This document shows, piece after piece, positions 17,462-25,929 of a stretch of DNA of 34,576 nt (the stretch's first letter is position 1; every line of letters starts with the position of its first letter). The DNA comes from an uncultured Chthonomonas sp. GTDB lineage: Bacteria > Armatimonadota > Chthonomonadetes > Chthonomonadales > CAJBBX01. A program made the position numbers and the translations under genes. Under the pieces are notes generated by a model. That model saw only the letters and a program-made list of their open reading frames with translations, was not told the origin of the DNA and made no database searches. The DNA lies in the NCBI GenBank assembly GCA_903885605.1, contig CAISJD010000025.1, positions 1-34,576 on the forward strand, given 5' to 3'.

Positions 17462-18760
17462 ATGAGCACCGGCAGTAAGCAGCAGACCCTGAGCCGCCGA
17501 GCCTTCGTCGGAGGCGCGGCCGGAGCCGCATGCATGATCGGCGCACCGGCATCGGCCGCCCGGACCTACCGCGCCAACGAGAAGCTGCGCATCGGCGTCA
17601 TCGGCGTGGCCAACCGCGGGTGGGCCAACTTCGAGGGCGTTATGGGCGAGGAGATCTGCGCCGTCTGCGACGTGGACGACAGCTACCTCTACTCCGTCGC
17701 CCAGCAGTTCCCGGACGCGGCGCAGTTCCGCGACTTCCGCAAGCTGCTGGAGATGCCCGGCCTGGACGCGGTGGTCGTCAGCACGCCGGACCATACCCAT
17801 GCGCCCGCCACCGCCGCGGCCCTCCGCGCAGGCCTCCATGTCTACTGCGAGAAGCCGCTGACGCACACCGTGCAGGAGGCGCGCATCGTGGCCGGACTGG
17901 CGGCCAAGCACAAGCGCGCCACGCAGATGGGCACACAGATCCACGCCGAGCCCAACTACCGCCGCGTGGTGGAGCTTGTTCAGGCCGGAGCCGTCGGCAC
18001 GGTCCGCGAGGTTCACGTCTGGTGCGGCGGCGCCTACAGCGGCGGCGCGCTCCCCACCGACCAGCCGCCCGTGCCCGTGGGCCTCGATTGGGACCTCTGG
18101 CTCGGACCGGCCCAGCCCATCGCCTACCACCCCCGCTTCGCGCCCTTCGTTTGGCGCAGCTGGTGGGCCTTCGGCAACGGCCGCCTGGGCGACATGGCAT
18201 GCCACCACATGGACCTCTCCTTCTGGGCGCTGGGCCTGCGCCGGCCCACCACCGTGGAGGCCCAGGGCCCACCCGTCGATGCCTATTCGTGCCCCGAGTG
18301 GCTGGAGGTGCGCTACGCCTTCCCGGCCACCGACAAGCGGCCGGCCGTGGAGCTCACCTGGTACGACGGCGATCGCCGGCCCGCCAAGCTCCCCGAGCCC
18401 TTCCGCAGCGGGTGGGGCGCCGGCACGCTCTTCGTGGGCGACAAGGGCATGCTCCTGGCCGACTACGGCCGCCGCATCCTCCTGCCGGAGAAGCAGTTCG
18501 AGGGCTACCAGGCCCCGGCGCCCACCATTCCCGACAGCGTAGGCCACCATCAGGAGTGGATCAACGCCTGCAAGACCGGCTCGCCTACCACCTGCAACTT
18601 CGACTACGCGGGTGCGCTGACCGAGGCCGTGCTGCTCGGTTGCGTCGCCTATCGCGCCGGAGCCAAGCTGGAGTGGGACGCCGCCAAGCTCACCGCCCGG
18701 GGATGCCCCGCCGCCGACAAGCTGATCCGCGGCACGCACCGCCAGGGCTGGCAAGTCTAG
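17462..18760 (+). CDS. Gfo/Idh/MocA family NAD(P)-dependent oxidoreductase with Tat signal
   Basis: A 432-residue protein. GAGGTGA lies 6 bases before the ATG. The N-terminus has a twin-arginine motif (SRRAFVGGAAG, Arg12-Arg13) and hydrophobic stretch, so the enzyme is probably exported with its cofactor bound. The Rossmann nucleotide site is at about 43-53 (RIGVIGVANRG). The catalytic-loop EKP is at 130-132, and the substrate-side motif with MACHHMD is at 245-251. Family members oxidise sugars or cyclitols at a hydroxyl. The octaheme cytochrome gene begins 26 bases after the stop, so the two are probably co-transcribed. A link in which electrons pass from the oxidoreductase to the cytochrome is conceivable but unproven. 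Confidence 0.92.
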   Translation: MSTGSKQQTLSRRAFVGGAAGAACMIGAPASAARTYRANEKLRIGVIGVANRGWANFEGVMGEEICAVCDVDDSYLYSVAQQFPDAAQFRDFRKLLEMPGLDAVVVSTPDHTHAPATAAALRAGLHVYCEKPLTHTVQEARIVAGLAAKHKRATQMGTQIHAEPNYRRVVELVQAGAVGTVREVHVWCGGAYSGGALPTDQPPVPVGLDWDLWLGPAQPIAYHPRFAPFVWRSWWAFGNGRLGDMACHHMDLSFWALGLRRPTTVEAQGPPVDAYSCPEWLEVRYAFPATDKRPAVELTWYDGDRRPAKLPEPFRSGWGAGTLFVGDKGMLLADYGRRILLPEKQFEGYQAPAPTIPDSVGHHQEWINACKTGSPTTCNFDYAGALTEAVLLGCVAYRAGAKLEWDAAKLTARGCPAADKLIRGTHRQGWQV

Positions 18761-18786
18761 ATCGACGACGTAAGGAGAGCAGCACC

Positions 18787-20196
18787 ATGACACGAACCGC
18801 GAGAATGGCCGTATGGGCGATGATGCCCGCGGCCCTGCTGGCGATGACCGCCGCCCTGGAGTCCGGCATCTGGGCGCAGGGCAAGGCGAAGCCCGCCGCC
18901 AAGCCCGCGCAGAAGGCCGCCCAGAAGCCCGCTGTCGAACCCGCCGGGCCGCCCGTCTCTGCCGAGGGCAAGCGCTGCCTCGGCTGCCACAACCAGGTGA
19001 CCCCCGGCGTCGTAAAGGACTGGCTGGGCAGCAAGCACTCCGCCATGGGCATCGACTGCGCCTCCTGCCACGTCGAGGCCGGCAAGGGCGACCGGCCCGA
19101 CGCCAAGAACCACCACGGGTTCAAGATCGCCGTCATCGTGACGCCCAAGACCTGCGAGGGCTGCCATGAGAGTGAGGCCAAGGAGTTCCAGGCCAGCCGC
19201 CACGCCGACGCCGCCAAGTTCATCGGCAGCCTCGACAACGTGCTGGGCGAGGCTGTGGGCGGCGGACCCGTGGCCGACGCGGGCTGCAAGCAGTGCCACG
19301 GCTCCACCGTCGCCATGAAGGATGGCAAGGTCGACCCGGCCACGTGGCCCAACACCGGCATCGGGCGCATCAACCCCGACGGCAGCAAGGGCGCCTGCAC
19401 CTCCTGCCACTCGCGGCACGCCTTCAGCGTGGCCCAGGCCCGCACGCCCGAGGCCTGCGGCAAGTGCCACCTCGGTCCGGACCACCCGCAGAAGGAGGTC
19501 TGGGAGGAGTCGAAGCACGGTAGCCGATACCACCAGGCCCTTGCCCTGGGCGGCAAGCAGGGGCTCACCGACCCGGCAGGCAAGTGGCTACCCGGCAAGA
19601 GCTACTCGGCCGGTCCCACCTGCGCTAGCTGCCACATGAGCGCTACCCCCAGCATCCCGGTGACGCACGACGTCGGCAAGCGCATCAGCTGGACGCTCCG
19701 CCCGGCCGTCAGCACCAAGCTACCCGAGTGGGAAGCCAAGCGCAAGGATATGCAGGACGTCTGCACCCAGTGCCACAGCCGCAGCACCGTGAACGGCTTC
19801 TATACGCAGTTCGACCGCGTGGTGGGGCTCTACAACGAAAAGTTTGCCACGCCCGCCAAGGCCATCATGGATGGCCTGACCGCCTCCGGCAAGCTCACAG
19901 GCCAGCCCTTCGACCACAAGATCAAGTGGACCTACTACGAGCTCTGGCATCACGAAGGCCGCCGCGCACGCCACGGGGCCGCCATGGCCGGACCGGACTA
20001 CGCCTGGTGGCACGGCATGTACGAGGTGGCGAAGAACTTCTACACCGAGTTCATTCCCGAGGCCCGCGAGCTGGACCCGGCGCTAGTTGACAAGGTGATC
20101 AAGGGGATGCCCGAGCACGACTGGTTCACCAAGGGCATGTCCAAGGCGGACCTGGAGGGGGTCATCAAGTTCTACCAGGGCCGTTACGCTCCGTAA
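18787..20196 (+). CDS. Octaheme c-type cytochrome, hydroxylamine-oxidoreductase-like
   Basis: A 469-residue periplasmic protein. AAGGAG lies 9 bases before the ATG at 18787. A signal peptide (to about residue 30) is followed by an Ala/Lys/Pro linker. Eight CxxCH motifs begin at Cys64, 91, 123, 167, 204, 224, 279 and 326. After the last two come THDVGKRISWTLRPAVS and ELWHHEGRRARHGA, segments typical of HAO-type octaheme proteins. Tyr405 lies in AGPDYAWWHG; whether it equals the cross-linking Tyr of oxidative HAO needs an alignment. Oxidative members make NO or N2 from hydroxylamine or hydrazine, and reductive members (epsilon-HAO) reduce nitrite. No NapC/NrfH-type quinol partner and no cytochrome c maturation gene is in the window. 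It follows the Gfo/Idh gene directly. Confidence 0.93.
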   Translation: MTRTARMAVWAMMPAALLAMTAALESGIWAQGKAKPAAKPAQKAAQKPAVEPAGPPVSAEGKRCLGCHNQVTPGVVKDWLGSKHSAMGIDCASCHVEAGKGDRPDAKNHHGFKIAVIVTPKTCEGCHESEAKEFQASRHADAAKFIGSLDNVLGEAVGGGPVADAGCKQCHGSTVAMKDGKVDPATWPNTGIGRINPDGSKGACTSCHSRHAFSVAQARTPEACGKCHLGPDHPQKEVWEESKHGSRYHQALALGGKQGLTDPAGKWLPGKSYSAGPTCASCHMSATPSIPVTHDVGKRISWTLRPAVSTKLPEWEAKRKDMQDVCTQCHSRSTVNGFYTQFDRVVGLYNEKFATPAKAIMDGLTASGKLTGQPFDHKIKWTYYELWHHEGRRARHGAAMAGPDYAWWHGMYEVAKNFYTEFIPEARELDPALVDKVIKGMPEHDWFTKGMSKADLEGVIKFYQGRYAP

Positions 20197-20218
20197 CGCC
20201 GGCAACACCCCGTGCCCC

Positions 20219-20254
20219 GAGGGCCCCGCATCCCGCACGGATGGCGGGGCCCTC
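20219..20254. terminator. Strong hairpin between the cytochrome gene and the HEAT membrane protein gene
   Basis: GAGGGCCCCGC and GCGGGGCCCTC form a perfect 11-bp stem. The 14-base interior can pair further (ATCC with GGAT). It lies between two convergent stop codons (20196 and 20269). There is no T tract. Confidence 0.7.
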
Positions 20255-20268
20255 CTGCTGGGTTGGCC

Positions 20269-22374
20269 TTACTTCGCGGCCAGGGCGGCCACCTCAGGCG
20301 AGTGCGCCAGCGTCAGGTCGATGATCCGGGCTACGCAGGCGTCCGGCTTCGCCTCCCATTTGAGGTCCGTGCCGGATGCCTGGGCCGGCAGCCGCAGTTG
20401 CCTCGCCGGCCCATCACCGGCGATGAAGAGGCGCCCGCGCCGCACATCGTAGGGCGCGCCCGACACCGTCAGCGTCTCGATCGCCGGGCCGGCCTTCGGC
20501 AATATGCGGGCATACTTCCACGTTCCGAACTTGTATCGGTCTAAATCCACCCGGCAATACTCCGCGTCCGGTGGCCCGCCCCAGGAGGCGCCCCATCCCC
20601 ACCGGTCCTGGCTGTCGTCGTACCGGGCCCGGCTGATGATGAGGCACGCGACCGTGGGAGCGTGCGCCCTATCGCGGACCACCAGGGCCAGCGCCGTGAT
20701 GCCCCGATGCCGGCCCTGGGCGAGGAGCATGGCCTTGGAGAGGCGCGCCACACGGCTCTGCGCGCGCACCGACGCGGGCGGGATGGGCGCCTCATGTCCG
20801 AGGACCGCCGCCGCCTGGGCGCGGGCCGGCGAGCCGCCGGCCAGGCGCGCCGTGGCGGCATCTTGGGACCGCGCCAGCCTGGCTAGGGCGGCGCGCGCAC
20901 GAGGGCTTCGGCTCTGGCCCAGGGCGTATATCGCCGAGTCGCGCCACATGGGATCGGCCTCCGCCAGGCGGGCGAGGCCGTCGACGTCATCTGACTTCGT
21001 CAGGGCCTCGACGCCCTGTTCGGCGGCACGGAGGGTCTTGATGATGTCGGCGGCGTTCGGGGTCCGCCGCTCGGCTGCACCGTCGGGCATCGATATGGCA
21101 GGTTCGGTCGACGGCATGGGCTGAACCGGGCCGCCGGCGCCGGCACGGTACTGCTGCGCGGCGACCGCCTCACGGTGCGCCTGGACGAGCTCCTTGGACC
21201 GGGTCATCGGGGCCAGCCGGGCGTCGGCGCGCCTGTCGCCGGAGGCCAGCACGACCCGCGCCAGAGCGACCGCCGCCCTCCACCGCTGGGGATCGCCGGC
21301 GGAGCCGGCGATCGCCGCCAGCGGCCGCAGATGCCGGGCATCGGCCTGCCTCCCCGCGGCATCCATGGCGGCCTGGCGCGGCAGGTCGGTCTGGTACGCC
21401 GGCGAGGATCCGGTGCGCGGGGCGGCCAGCACGGCGCTGATCGCCTCGACGGCCTCGGCCTGCTGAAACCGGCCCAGGGCGTAGATCAGGCGCGCTCGCT
21501 CGGGCTCATCCCCGTAGCCGTAGGGCGAGCGCAGCGCCTTCGGGTCGGCGGCCGCCTGTATCAGGACAGGAAGTACGCCGTCGTCGCCCTGCTCGCCGAG
21601 CACCATGGCCGCGCGGTAGCGTGTGTCCGCGTCCGTACTCCGGAGCGCCGCCTGCGGGTCCACGCGGGCATAGGCCTGCGAGGCCCTCTGCAGCTCGTAG
21701 GGCGATCTGCGCGGGTCGGGGTCGGCGATGACCGTCCGCAGCGCCGCGGCGTCGCGGGACGCCTCCAGCCGGTTCGCGTTCAGAACCCGCCCGCGGAGTG
21801 ACGGGCCGCAGGCGACGCCGCCGACAGTCAGCGCCACCAGCGCGGCGACGGCGGCGACGGCCGCGCTGCGCAGGGCGCCGGGGCGCCATTGCAGCGACCG
21901 CGCAAGGGCCGCCGCAACCACGGCGAGGAGGACGCCGACGATGTAGAGCCCGAAGACCGCGGTGGCCGGGCCCATGGTCGTTCGCGGCAGCAGCAGGATC
22001 ACCGGCCAGCCGGCGACGGACCCCGAGGCCAGCCCGGCCAGGGCCCACCGACGGATGGTCGGCGTCTCCGCCCATCGGACCACCGCTATCCCCGCGAGGA
22101 TGCCGCCCGCCATGGCGCCGATTGGGAAGCCCACGATGACGCCGAGCATCAGGCCGATGGGCATGTCGGCGTTCCTGCTGTACCCCGCGGCCTCCAGCGC
22201 CCAGCCGAGGCCGCCGCCCAGCGCCGGACCCAACGCGATGGACCCCGCAACGGACCCAGCGGCCACCGACGGGACGTGCGCACCCCGCTTCCGCCAGTAG
22301 AGCGACACGATGAGAGCCGTGACCCCGACGGGAACCAGCAGCAGCAACAACCCGAAGAGCACGCTTGTCTCCAA
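20269..22374 (-). CDS. Membrane protein with HEAT-like repeats, unknown function
   Basis: A 701-residue protein. The start is a TTG at 22374, with a perfect AAGGAGG 6 bases upstream. The first 190 residues hold about six hydrophobic, Gly/Ala-rich segments. Residues about 210-545 are helical and Ala/Arg-rich, with several degenerate HEAT-like units (AAMVLGEQGDDGVLPVLIQA, IYALGRFQQAEAVEAISAVL, SAIYALGQSRSPRARAALAR). The final 150 residues look like a beta-containing domain (GRLFIAGDGPARQLRLPAQA). I recognise no named family. It begins 30 bases after the stop of the GH32 gene on the same strand, so the two form an operon; a membrane anchoring or regulatory role next to the GH32 enzyme is speculative. 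Confidence 0.7.
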   Translation of the reverse strand: METSVLFGLLLLLVPVGVTALIVSLYWRKRGAHVPSVAAGSVAGSIALGPALGGGLGWALEAAGYSRNADMPIGLMLGVIVGFPIGAMAGGILAGIAVVRWAETPTIRRWALAGLASGSVAGWPVILLLPRTTMGPATAVFGLYIVGVLLAVVAAALARSLQWRPGALRSAAVAAVAALVALTVGGVACGPSLRGRVLNANRLEASRDAAALRTVIADPDPRRSPYELQRASQAYARVDPQAALRSTDADTRYRAAMVLGEQGDDGVLPVLIQAAADPKALRSPYGYGDEPERARLIYALGRFQQAEAVEAISAVLAAPRTGSSPAYQTDLPRQAAMDAAGRQADARHLRPLAAIAGSAGDPQRWRAAVALARVVLASGDRRADARLAPMTRSKELVQAHREAVAAQQYRAGAGGPVQPMPSTEPAISMPDGAAERRTPNAADIIKTLRAAEQGVEALTKSDDVDGLARLAEADPMWRDSAIYALGQSRSPRARAALARLARSQDAATARLAGGSPARAQAAAVLGHEAPIPPASVRAQSRVARLSKAMLLAQGRHRGITALALVVRDRAHAPTVACLIISRARYDDSQDRWGWGASWGGPPDAEYCRVDLDRYKFGTWKYARILPKAGPAIETLTVSGAPYDVRRGRLFIAGDGPARQLRLPAQASGTDLKWEAKPDACVARIIDLTLAHSPEVAALAAK

Positions 22375-22404
22375 GGCCTGCCTCCTTGCCGATCCCCCGC
22401 CGCG

Positions 22405-23985
22405 TCAGCCTTGGCCGGGGGTGATGCCCTCCAGTTGCCAGAGGTCGAGCGACAGCAGCGCCGCCTCCGACCCCTGCGCCCGCAGCGAGAGGCCCGTGCT
22501 GTCTGTCCGGCCCGGATAGACGCGGACCGTAAGGCACTGCCGCCCGTTGACGAAGACCTCGAGCACACTACGGTCGATGAAGACCCGCAGCTTCAGCGTT
22601 TCGCCCGGCGCCAGGTAGAGCGGCGCGATCTCCGGCGCGCGGCACTCGGCGTCGGGCAGTTCCGATGAGTAGGCCGTATCGACCAACACCACGCTGTCCC
22701 GCGACTCGTTGAAGCGCGTCCAACCGTCGCTCCGGTCCCAGTCCACATAGCCGCGGTGGCGGGTGAAGGCGATCCGCGTGAACTCGGCGCGGTCCGGCGA
22801 CCGGAGCACGTTCAGCTCCACCCACTGGGCCGCCATGGGGTCGATCTCGGCCACGACCTCCGCCACATCGCCCCGCACTCCCTCCAACGTCACCTCGCGG
22901 TTGGCGGGCAGGGTCATGGGCGACGCCTGCGTGTGGCCTCGCCGTAGCGATGCCAGGTCGCCGGCGGGCTCCATGCGCAGGTCGTCGCGCCCGGCAAGCG
23001 TCAGCCGCCGGGGCAGGCTCATGACCTGGTTCCAGCCGGGCGTGGGCTTGGCGGCGTTCACGTTGAAGAGGGCGATCACGCCGCCGCCGCCGTCAGGCGT
23101 GGCCGTGGGCGCGTGGACGCCGCCGGGGTACCATGGCCCGAAGGTGAACCTGCCGCCGCTGGTTGCCACGAGCTTCTGGCGCTCGGTATCGTAGTCGCCC
23201 AGCAGGTAGTGCGCGCCGCTCATGTGGCTGTAGTGGAGCAGTATATGCCGGTCGCCGATGGGCCAGAAGTAGGGGCAGCCGCCGTCGTCGCCGGGCAGGC
23301 CGAAGATATCGCCCTCCACCAGCGGGTGGAGGTACTCCCACGCCACCAGGTCCGGCGAGCGGAAGAGGAACTCGGCGCGGGTCCGCTTGCCGCTGGGGCC
23401 GTGGGGTAGCGTGCCGCCGGAGACCGAGTAGTAGAAGCCGCCCTGCTTCCAGATGCACGGGTCGTAGATGAAGTTGATCGCTCCCGGCGGCACGGGCGCA
23501 CCGCCTACGCCGGGCATGGCCTCGCCGCCGGCGGTGGGCGTCCAGATCGGGCAGGGGTTCGGCAGCACGGCGCCTCCGGTCACCTTGCGCCAGTCCAGCA
23601 GCCACGGGTCCTCGGCCACGGCCACCATGTTGCCGAGTTGGTGCCCGTGGTACATGGCGATGACACGGTGCTCCTCCACGAGCGTGGAGCCCGACCAGCA
23701 GGACTCCTCCGGTCCGGGCGCGATGGCGTAGGGCAGGTCGCTCCAGTGGACCAGGTCCGGGCTCACGGCGTGGCCCCAGTGTGGGCGCGGGTCGGCGGGC
23801 GGGAAGGCCTGGTAGAAGAGGTGCCACCGGCCCCGCCAGAAGCAGAGCCCATTGGGGTCGTTGAGGGCGCCCTCGGGGCTGACGAAGTGGTAGAGCGGGC
23901 GGTAGCGGTCCGAGGCGAAGGCCTCGCGCGATCGTGCGAAACGGTCCATCTCAGCGCGCCCCTCGGGGCCCAGGTCATCACGCAT
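22405..23985 (-). CDS. GH32-family protein with altered catalytic motifs
   Basis: A 526-residue protein without a signal peptide. Two ATG codons are possible: 23985 has GAGGAG 9 bases upstream, while 23991 has it only 3 away. The five-blade propeller (about 30-330) has NDPNG at 42-46, with the nucleophile Asp43. The transition-state RDP motif reads YDP (174-176). The general acid/base motif, normally ECP, reads GCP (236-238) in DDGGCPYFWPIGD. The C-terminal beta sandwich (about 355-526) shows RVFIDRSVLEVFVNG, as in levanases and invertases. The glutamate loss means a nearby acid (Asp233 or Asp234) takes over, or the protein binds rather than cuts fructosides. It shares an operon with the HEAT membrane protein. 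The family call is firm; activity is not. Confidence 0.88.
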   Translation of the reverse strand: MRDDLGPEGRAEMDRFARSREAFASDRYRPLYHFVSPEGALNDPNGLCFWRGRWHLFYQAFPPADPRPHWGHAVSPDLVHWSDLPYAIAPGPEESCWSGSTLVEEHRVIAMYHGHQLGNMVAVAEDPWLLDWRKVTGGAVLPNPCPIWTPTAGGEAMPGVGGAPVPPGAINFIYDPCIWKQGGFYYSVSGGTLPHGPSGKRTRAEFLFRSPDLVAWEYLHPLVEGDIFGLPGDDGGCPYFWPIGDRHILLHYSHMSGAHYLLGDYDTERQKLVATSGGRFTFGPWYPGGVHAPTATPDGGGGVIALFNVNAAKPTPGWNQVMSLPRRLTLAGRDDLRMEPAGDLASLRRGHTQASPMTLPANREVTLEGVRGDVAEVVAEIDPMAAQWVELNVLRSPDRAEFTRIAFTRHRGYVDWDRSDGWTRFNESRDSVVLVDTAYSSELPDAECRAPEIAPLYLAPGETLKLRVFIDRSVLEVFVNGRQCLTVRVYPGRTDSTGLSLRAQGSEAALLSLDLWQLEGITPGQG

Positions 23986-24122
23986 GGTCATTCACTCCTC
24001 TGCCGCGTAGGTTCGACGGAGGCGCGGTCCCGTTCCTGCCTGCGGCGGGCGCGACGGATCCGACCTGTTCAGCCGCGCCCCGTATCCCGGCGCGAGGCGC
24101 GATCCATCGCCCGCCGGCGTCT

Positions 24123-24478
24123 GGCTTTCGCTGCCCGACGACTGAAGTCGCTGCAACGAACGGCACGAAGTGCCCCTCCGGGCACTCCCGACCGCCCACC
24201 GCGCCGAGGTCTCCGCCGAGTCGCCGAAGGGCGACTTCCCGCCGTTGGTTGCCGCGGTTTCAACCGCCGGGGTCCAGGCTTTCGCTGCCCGGCGACTGAA
24301 GTCGCGGCAACGAACGGCACGAAGCGCCCCTCCGGGCACTCCCAAACGTGCACCGCACCGAGGTCTCCGCCGAGTCGCCGAAGGGCGACTTCCCGCCGTT
24401 CGTTGCCGCGGTTTCAACCGCCGGCTTCCCGACGGCAACGAACGGCTCGAAGCGCCCCTCCGGGCACTCCCGACCCTC
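24123..24478. repeat. 154-bp tandem repeat with internal palindromes (2.4 copies)
   Basis: Unit 1 (24123-24276) and unit 2 (24277 to about 24422) are near-identical direct repeats starting GGCTTTCGCTGCCC. A shortened third copy runs about 24423-24478. Each full unit contains CGACT-GA-AGTCG, a GTCGCC-GAAG-GGCGAC hairpin, and an outer inverted pair: in unit 2, 24304-24318 is the exact reverse complement of 24395-24409. The array lies in a 562-base gap (23986-24547) between the GH32 start and the PepC stop. The rest of the gap (23986-24122) holds only the GH32 ribosome-binding site. No real coding sequence is seen; open frames through it are low-complexity Ser/Arg/Ala products. It resembles REP/BIME-type intergenic elements. 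Confidence 0.85.
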
Positions 24479-24493
24479 AACCAGACACGCCAA

Positions 24494-24520
24494 GGGCGGC
24501 CCCTGTCCGGCGGGCCGCCC
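24494..24520 (-). terminator. Hairpin after the PepC-like gene
   Basis: GGGCGGCCC (24494-24502) and GGGCCGCCC (24512-24520) are perfect 9-base inverted repeats with a 9-base loop. It begins 28 bases beyond the stop of the minus-strand peptidase gene (24548), so it probably ends the five-gene operon. Confidence 0.6.
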
Positions 24521-24547
24521 CTGGTACGCTGTTTGGCGCTCCGCGGC

Positions 24548-25900
24548 CTATGCCAGGGCGCCCATGGGGTCCCACGGGTGCAGATGAACCGGCTCGGCCT
24601 CCAGCGCCTTCAGCAGCTCCTCGGGCAGGTAGGCCTTCTCCACGGCGACCTCGTAGTTGAACTCGTCGAACCAGGCATCGGACATGAGCATAAAGCCCTT
24701 GTCGCCGCCCTTGTCGCCCCAGCTATTCTCCACGCGCCACTTGCGGGGCTTGCCGTCGTCGTCCAGGTCGACGCCGCTGAAGACCATGGCGTGGTTCATG
24801 GAGCTCTCGCCGTAGTCCAGCCGCTCGGCCTTGGTCAGCGCGAAGTCGGTGCCGTAGACGCTCGGGTAGTCGTAGAGTTCCAGGTCCATCATGCCCAGGT
24901 CGCGGTCGAAGCACTTGCCCACGTCGCAGCCGAACCAGACCGACTTGCCGTCCTTGATCATGGCGATGGCGGCGGCCTTCATGGCGTCCAGCGAGACGTT
25001 GAGGTACTTGACGATCTGCCCCTCCAGCACGTTGCCCAGGTAGTCGACGGTGTAGACCGTGTTCATCTGCTTGGCGGCCTGCGGGCAGTGGATGAGGCAG
25101 ACCATGGCGTCGAGGTCGACGGCGCAGTAGCGGGCGTAGAACTCCTGCGGCGTGAGGAGGCCGTCGCGGTGGAAGTTCTTGTCCTTGTCGCGCCACTGCC
25201 ACTCAAAGCCGGCCGGCGGCTCGCCGAGGTGGATCGCGAGGATGCGGTAGACCTCGTCCAGCATGTCGGACTTGCGCGCGCGAAGCTCCTCAACCGGCGC
25301 TCCGGCCTGGTAGTCGCGGCGCAGGGCGGCGGCGAACTGGCGGAGCTTCAGCGTCAGCCGGTCACAGAGCATGCCGGTGCTGGAGCTGCTTTCGGTCTCC
25401 GGCATCACCTCCTTGGGGACGACGCCGTACTTGCGGACGACGTTGACGAACATGTCCCACTGCCCGCCGTCCTGGATGGGCGACTGGCAGAGGAAGGCGA
25501 TGAGGCGGCCGTCGGTGGGCTCGTCCAGCGTGGCCAGGATGCTCTCGAGGAAGTAGTTGGCCTTCTCCAGCTTGTCCCAGAACATGGGGTAGTTCTGCGA
25601 CAGCTCGAAGTTCTCCATGCCCAGCTTCTCGGCGGCCGCCATTCGCACGGTGTTGAGCCCGGCGAAGAGCCAGCAGCGCCCGCTGCCGTTCTGGCTGGTC
25701 GACTCGCCGGCCTTGGTGACGTGGGAGTAGGTGTGCCGCGCACGGAGGACCGCCTCGCGGTTCATGGCGATGCCCCGGACGCTGGTCTTGGTGACGGCGT
25801 TCAGGGCCACGCGGTTGCGGGGGTCGGAGCGGAAGGCCGACTGCATCCGGGCGAGCGCGTCGGCGGGAATAGCGGTCGGGCGGCTGTTGGGTTCGGGCAC
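24548..25900 (-). CDS. pepC: Peptidase C1B: aminopeptidase C / bleomycin hydrolase
   Basis: A 450-residue papain-fold cysteine peptidase without a signal peptide. The catalytic set is intact: Gln70 and Cys76 in QNGSGRCWLFA, His370 in MNHAMVFSGVD, and Asn392 in ENSWGD. Length matches PepC/Gal6 enzymes, which form hexamers with the active sites inside and trim short peptides from the N-terminus. The start is a GTG at 25900 with AAGGA about 10 bases upstream. It is the last gene of the minus-strand operon, 29 bases after the lipoprotein gene. Its usual job is peptide catabolism; here it could digest peptides brought in by the OppA-like protein or process the small peptide encoded at the start of the operon. 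The second idea is speculative. Confidence 0.94.
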   Translation of the reverse strand: MPEPNSRPTAIPADALARMQSAFRSDPRNRVALNAVTKTSVRGIAMNREAVLRARHTYSHVTKAGESTSQNGSGRCWLFAGLNTVRMAAAEKLGMENFELSQNYPMFWDKLEKANYFLESILATLDEPTDGRLIAFLCQSPIQDGGQWDMFVNVVRKYGVVPKEVMPETESSSSTGMLCDRLTLKLRQFAAALRRDYQAGAPVEELRARKSDMLDEVYRILAIHLGEPPAGFEWQWRDKDKNFHRDGLLTPQEFYARYCAVDLDAMVCLIHCPQAAKQMNTVYTVDYLGNVLEGQIVKYLNVSLDAMKAAAIAMIKDGKSVWFGCDVGKCFDRDLGMMDLELYDYPSVYGTDFALTKAERLDYGESSMNHAMVFSGVDLDDDGKPRKWRVENSWGDKGGDKGFMLMSDAWFDEFNYEVAVEKAYLPEELLKALEAEPVHLHPWDPMGALA

Positions 25901-25929
25901 TGCGGTGAGTTCCTTTCCTGGCGCCGCGG

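Noticed and set aside
24123-24478. Possible CRISPR array
   Set aside because: Only 2.4 copies with a 154-bp period and no short repeat/unique spacer pattern; no cas genes nearby.
23992-24480. Small Ser/Arg-rich proteins encoded across the intergenic repeat
   Set aside because: The frames follow the DNA repeat on both strands, have no convincing ribosome site and no domain.
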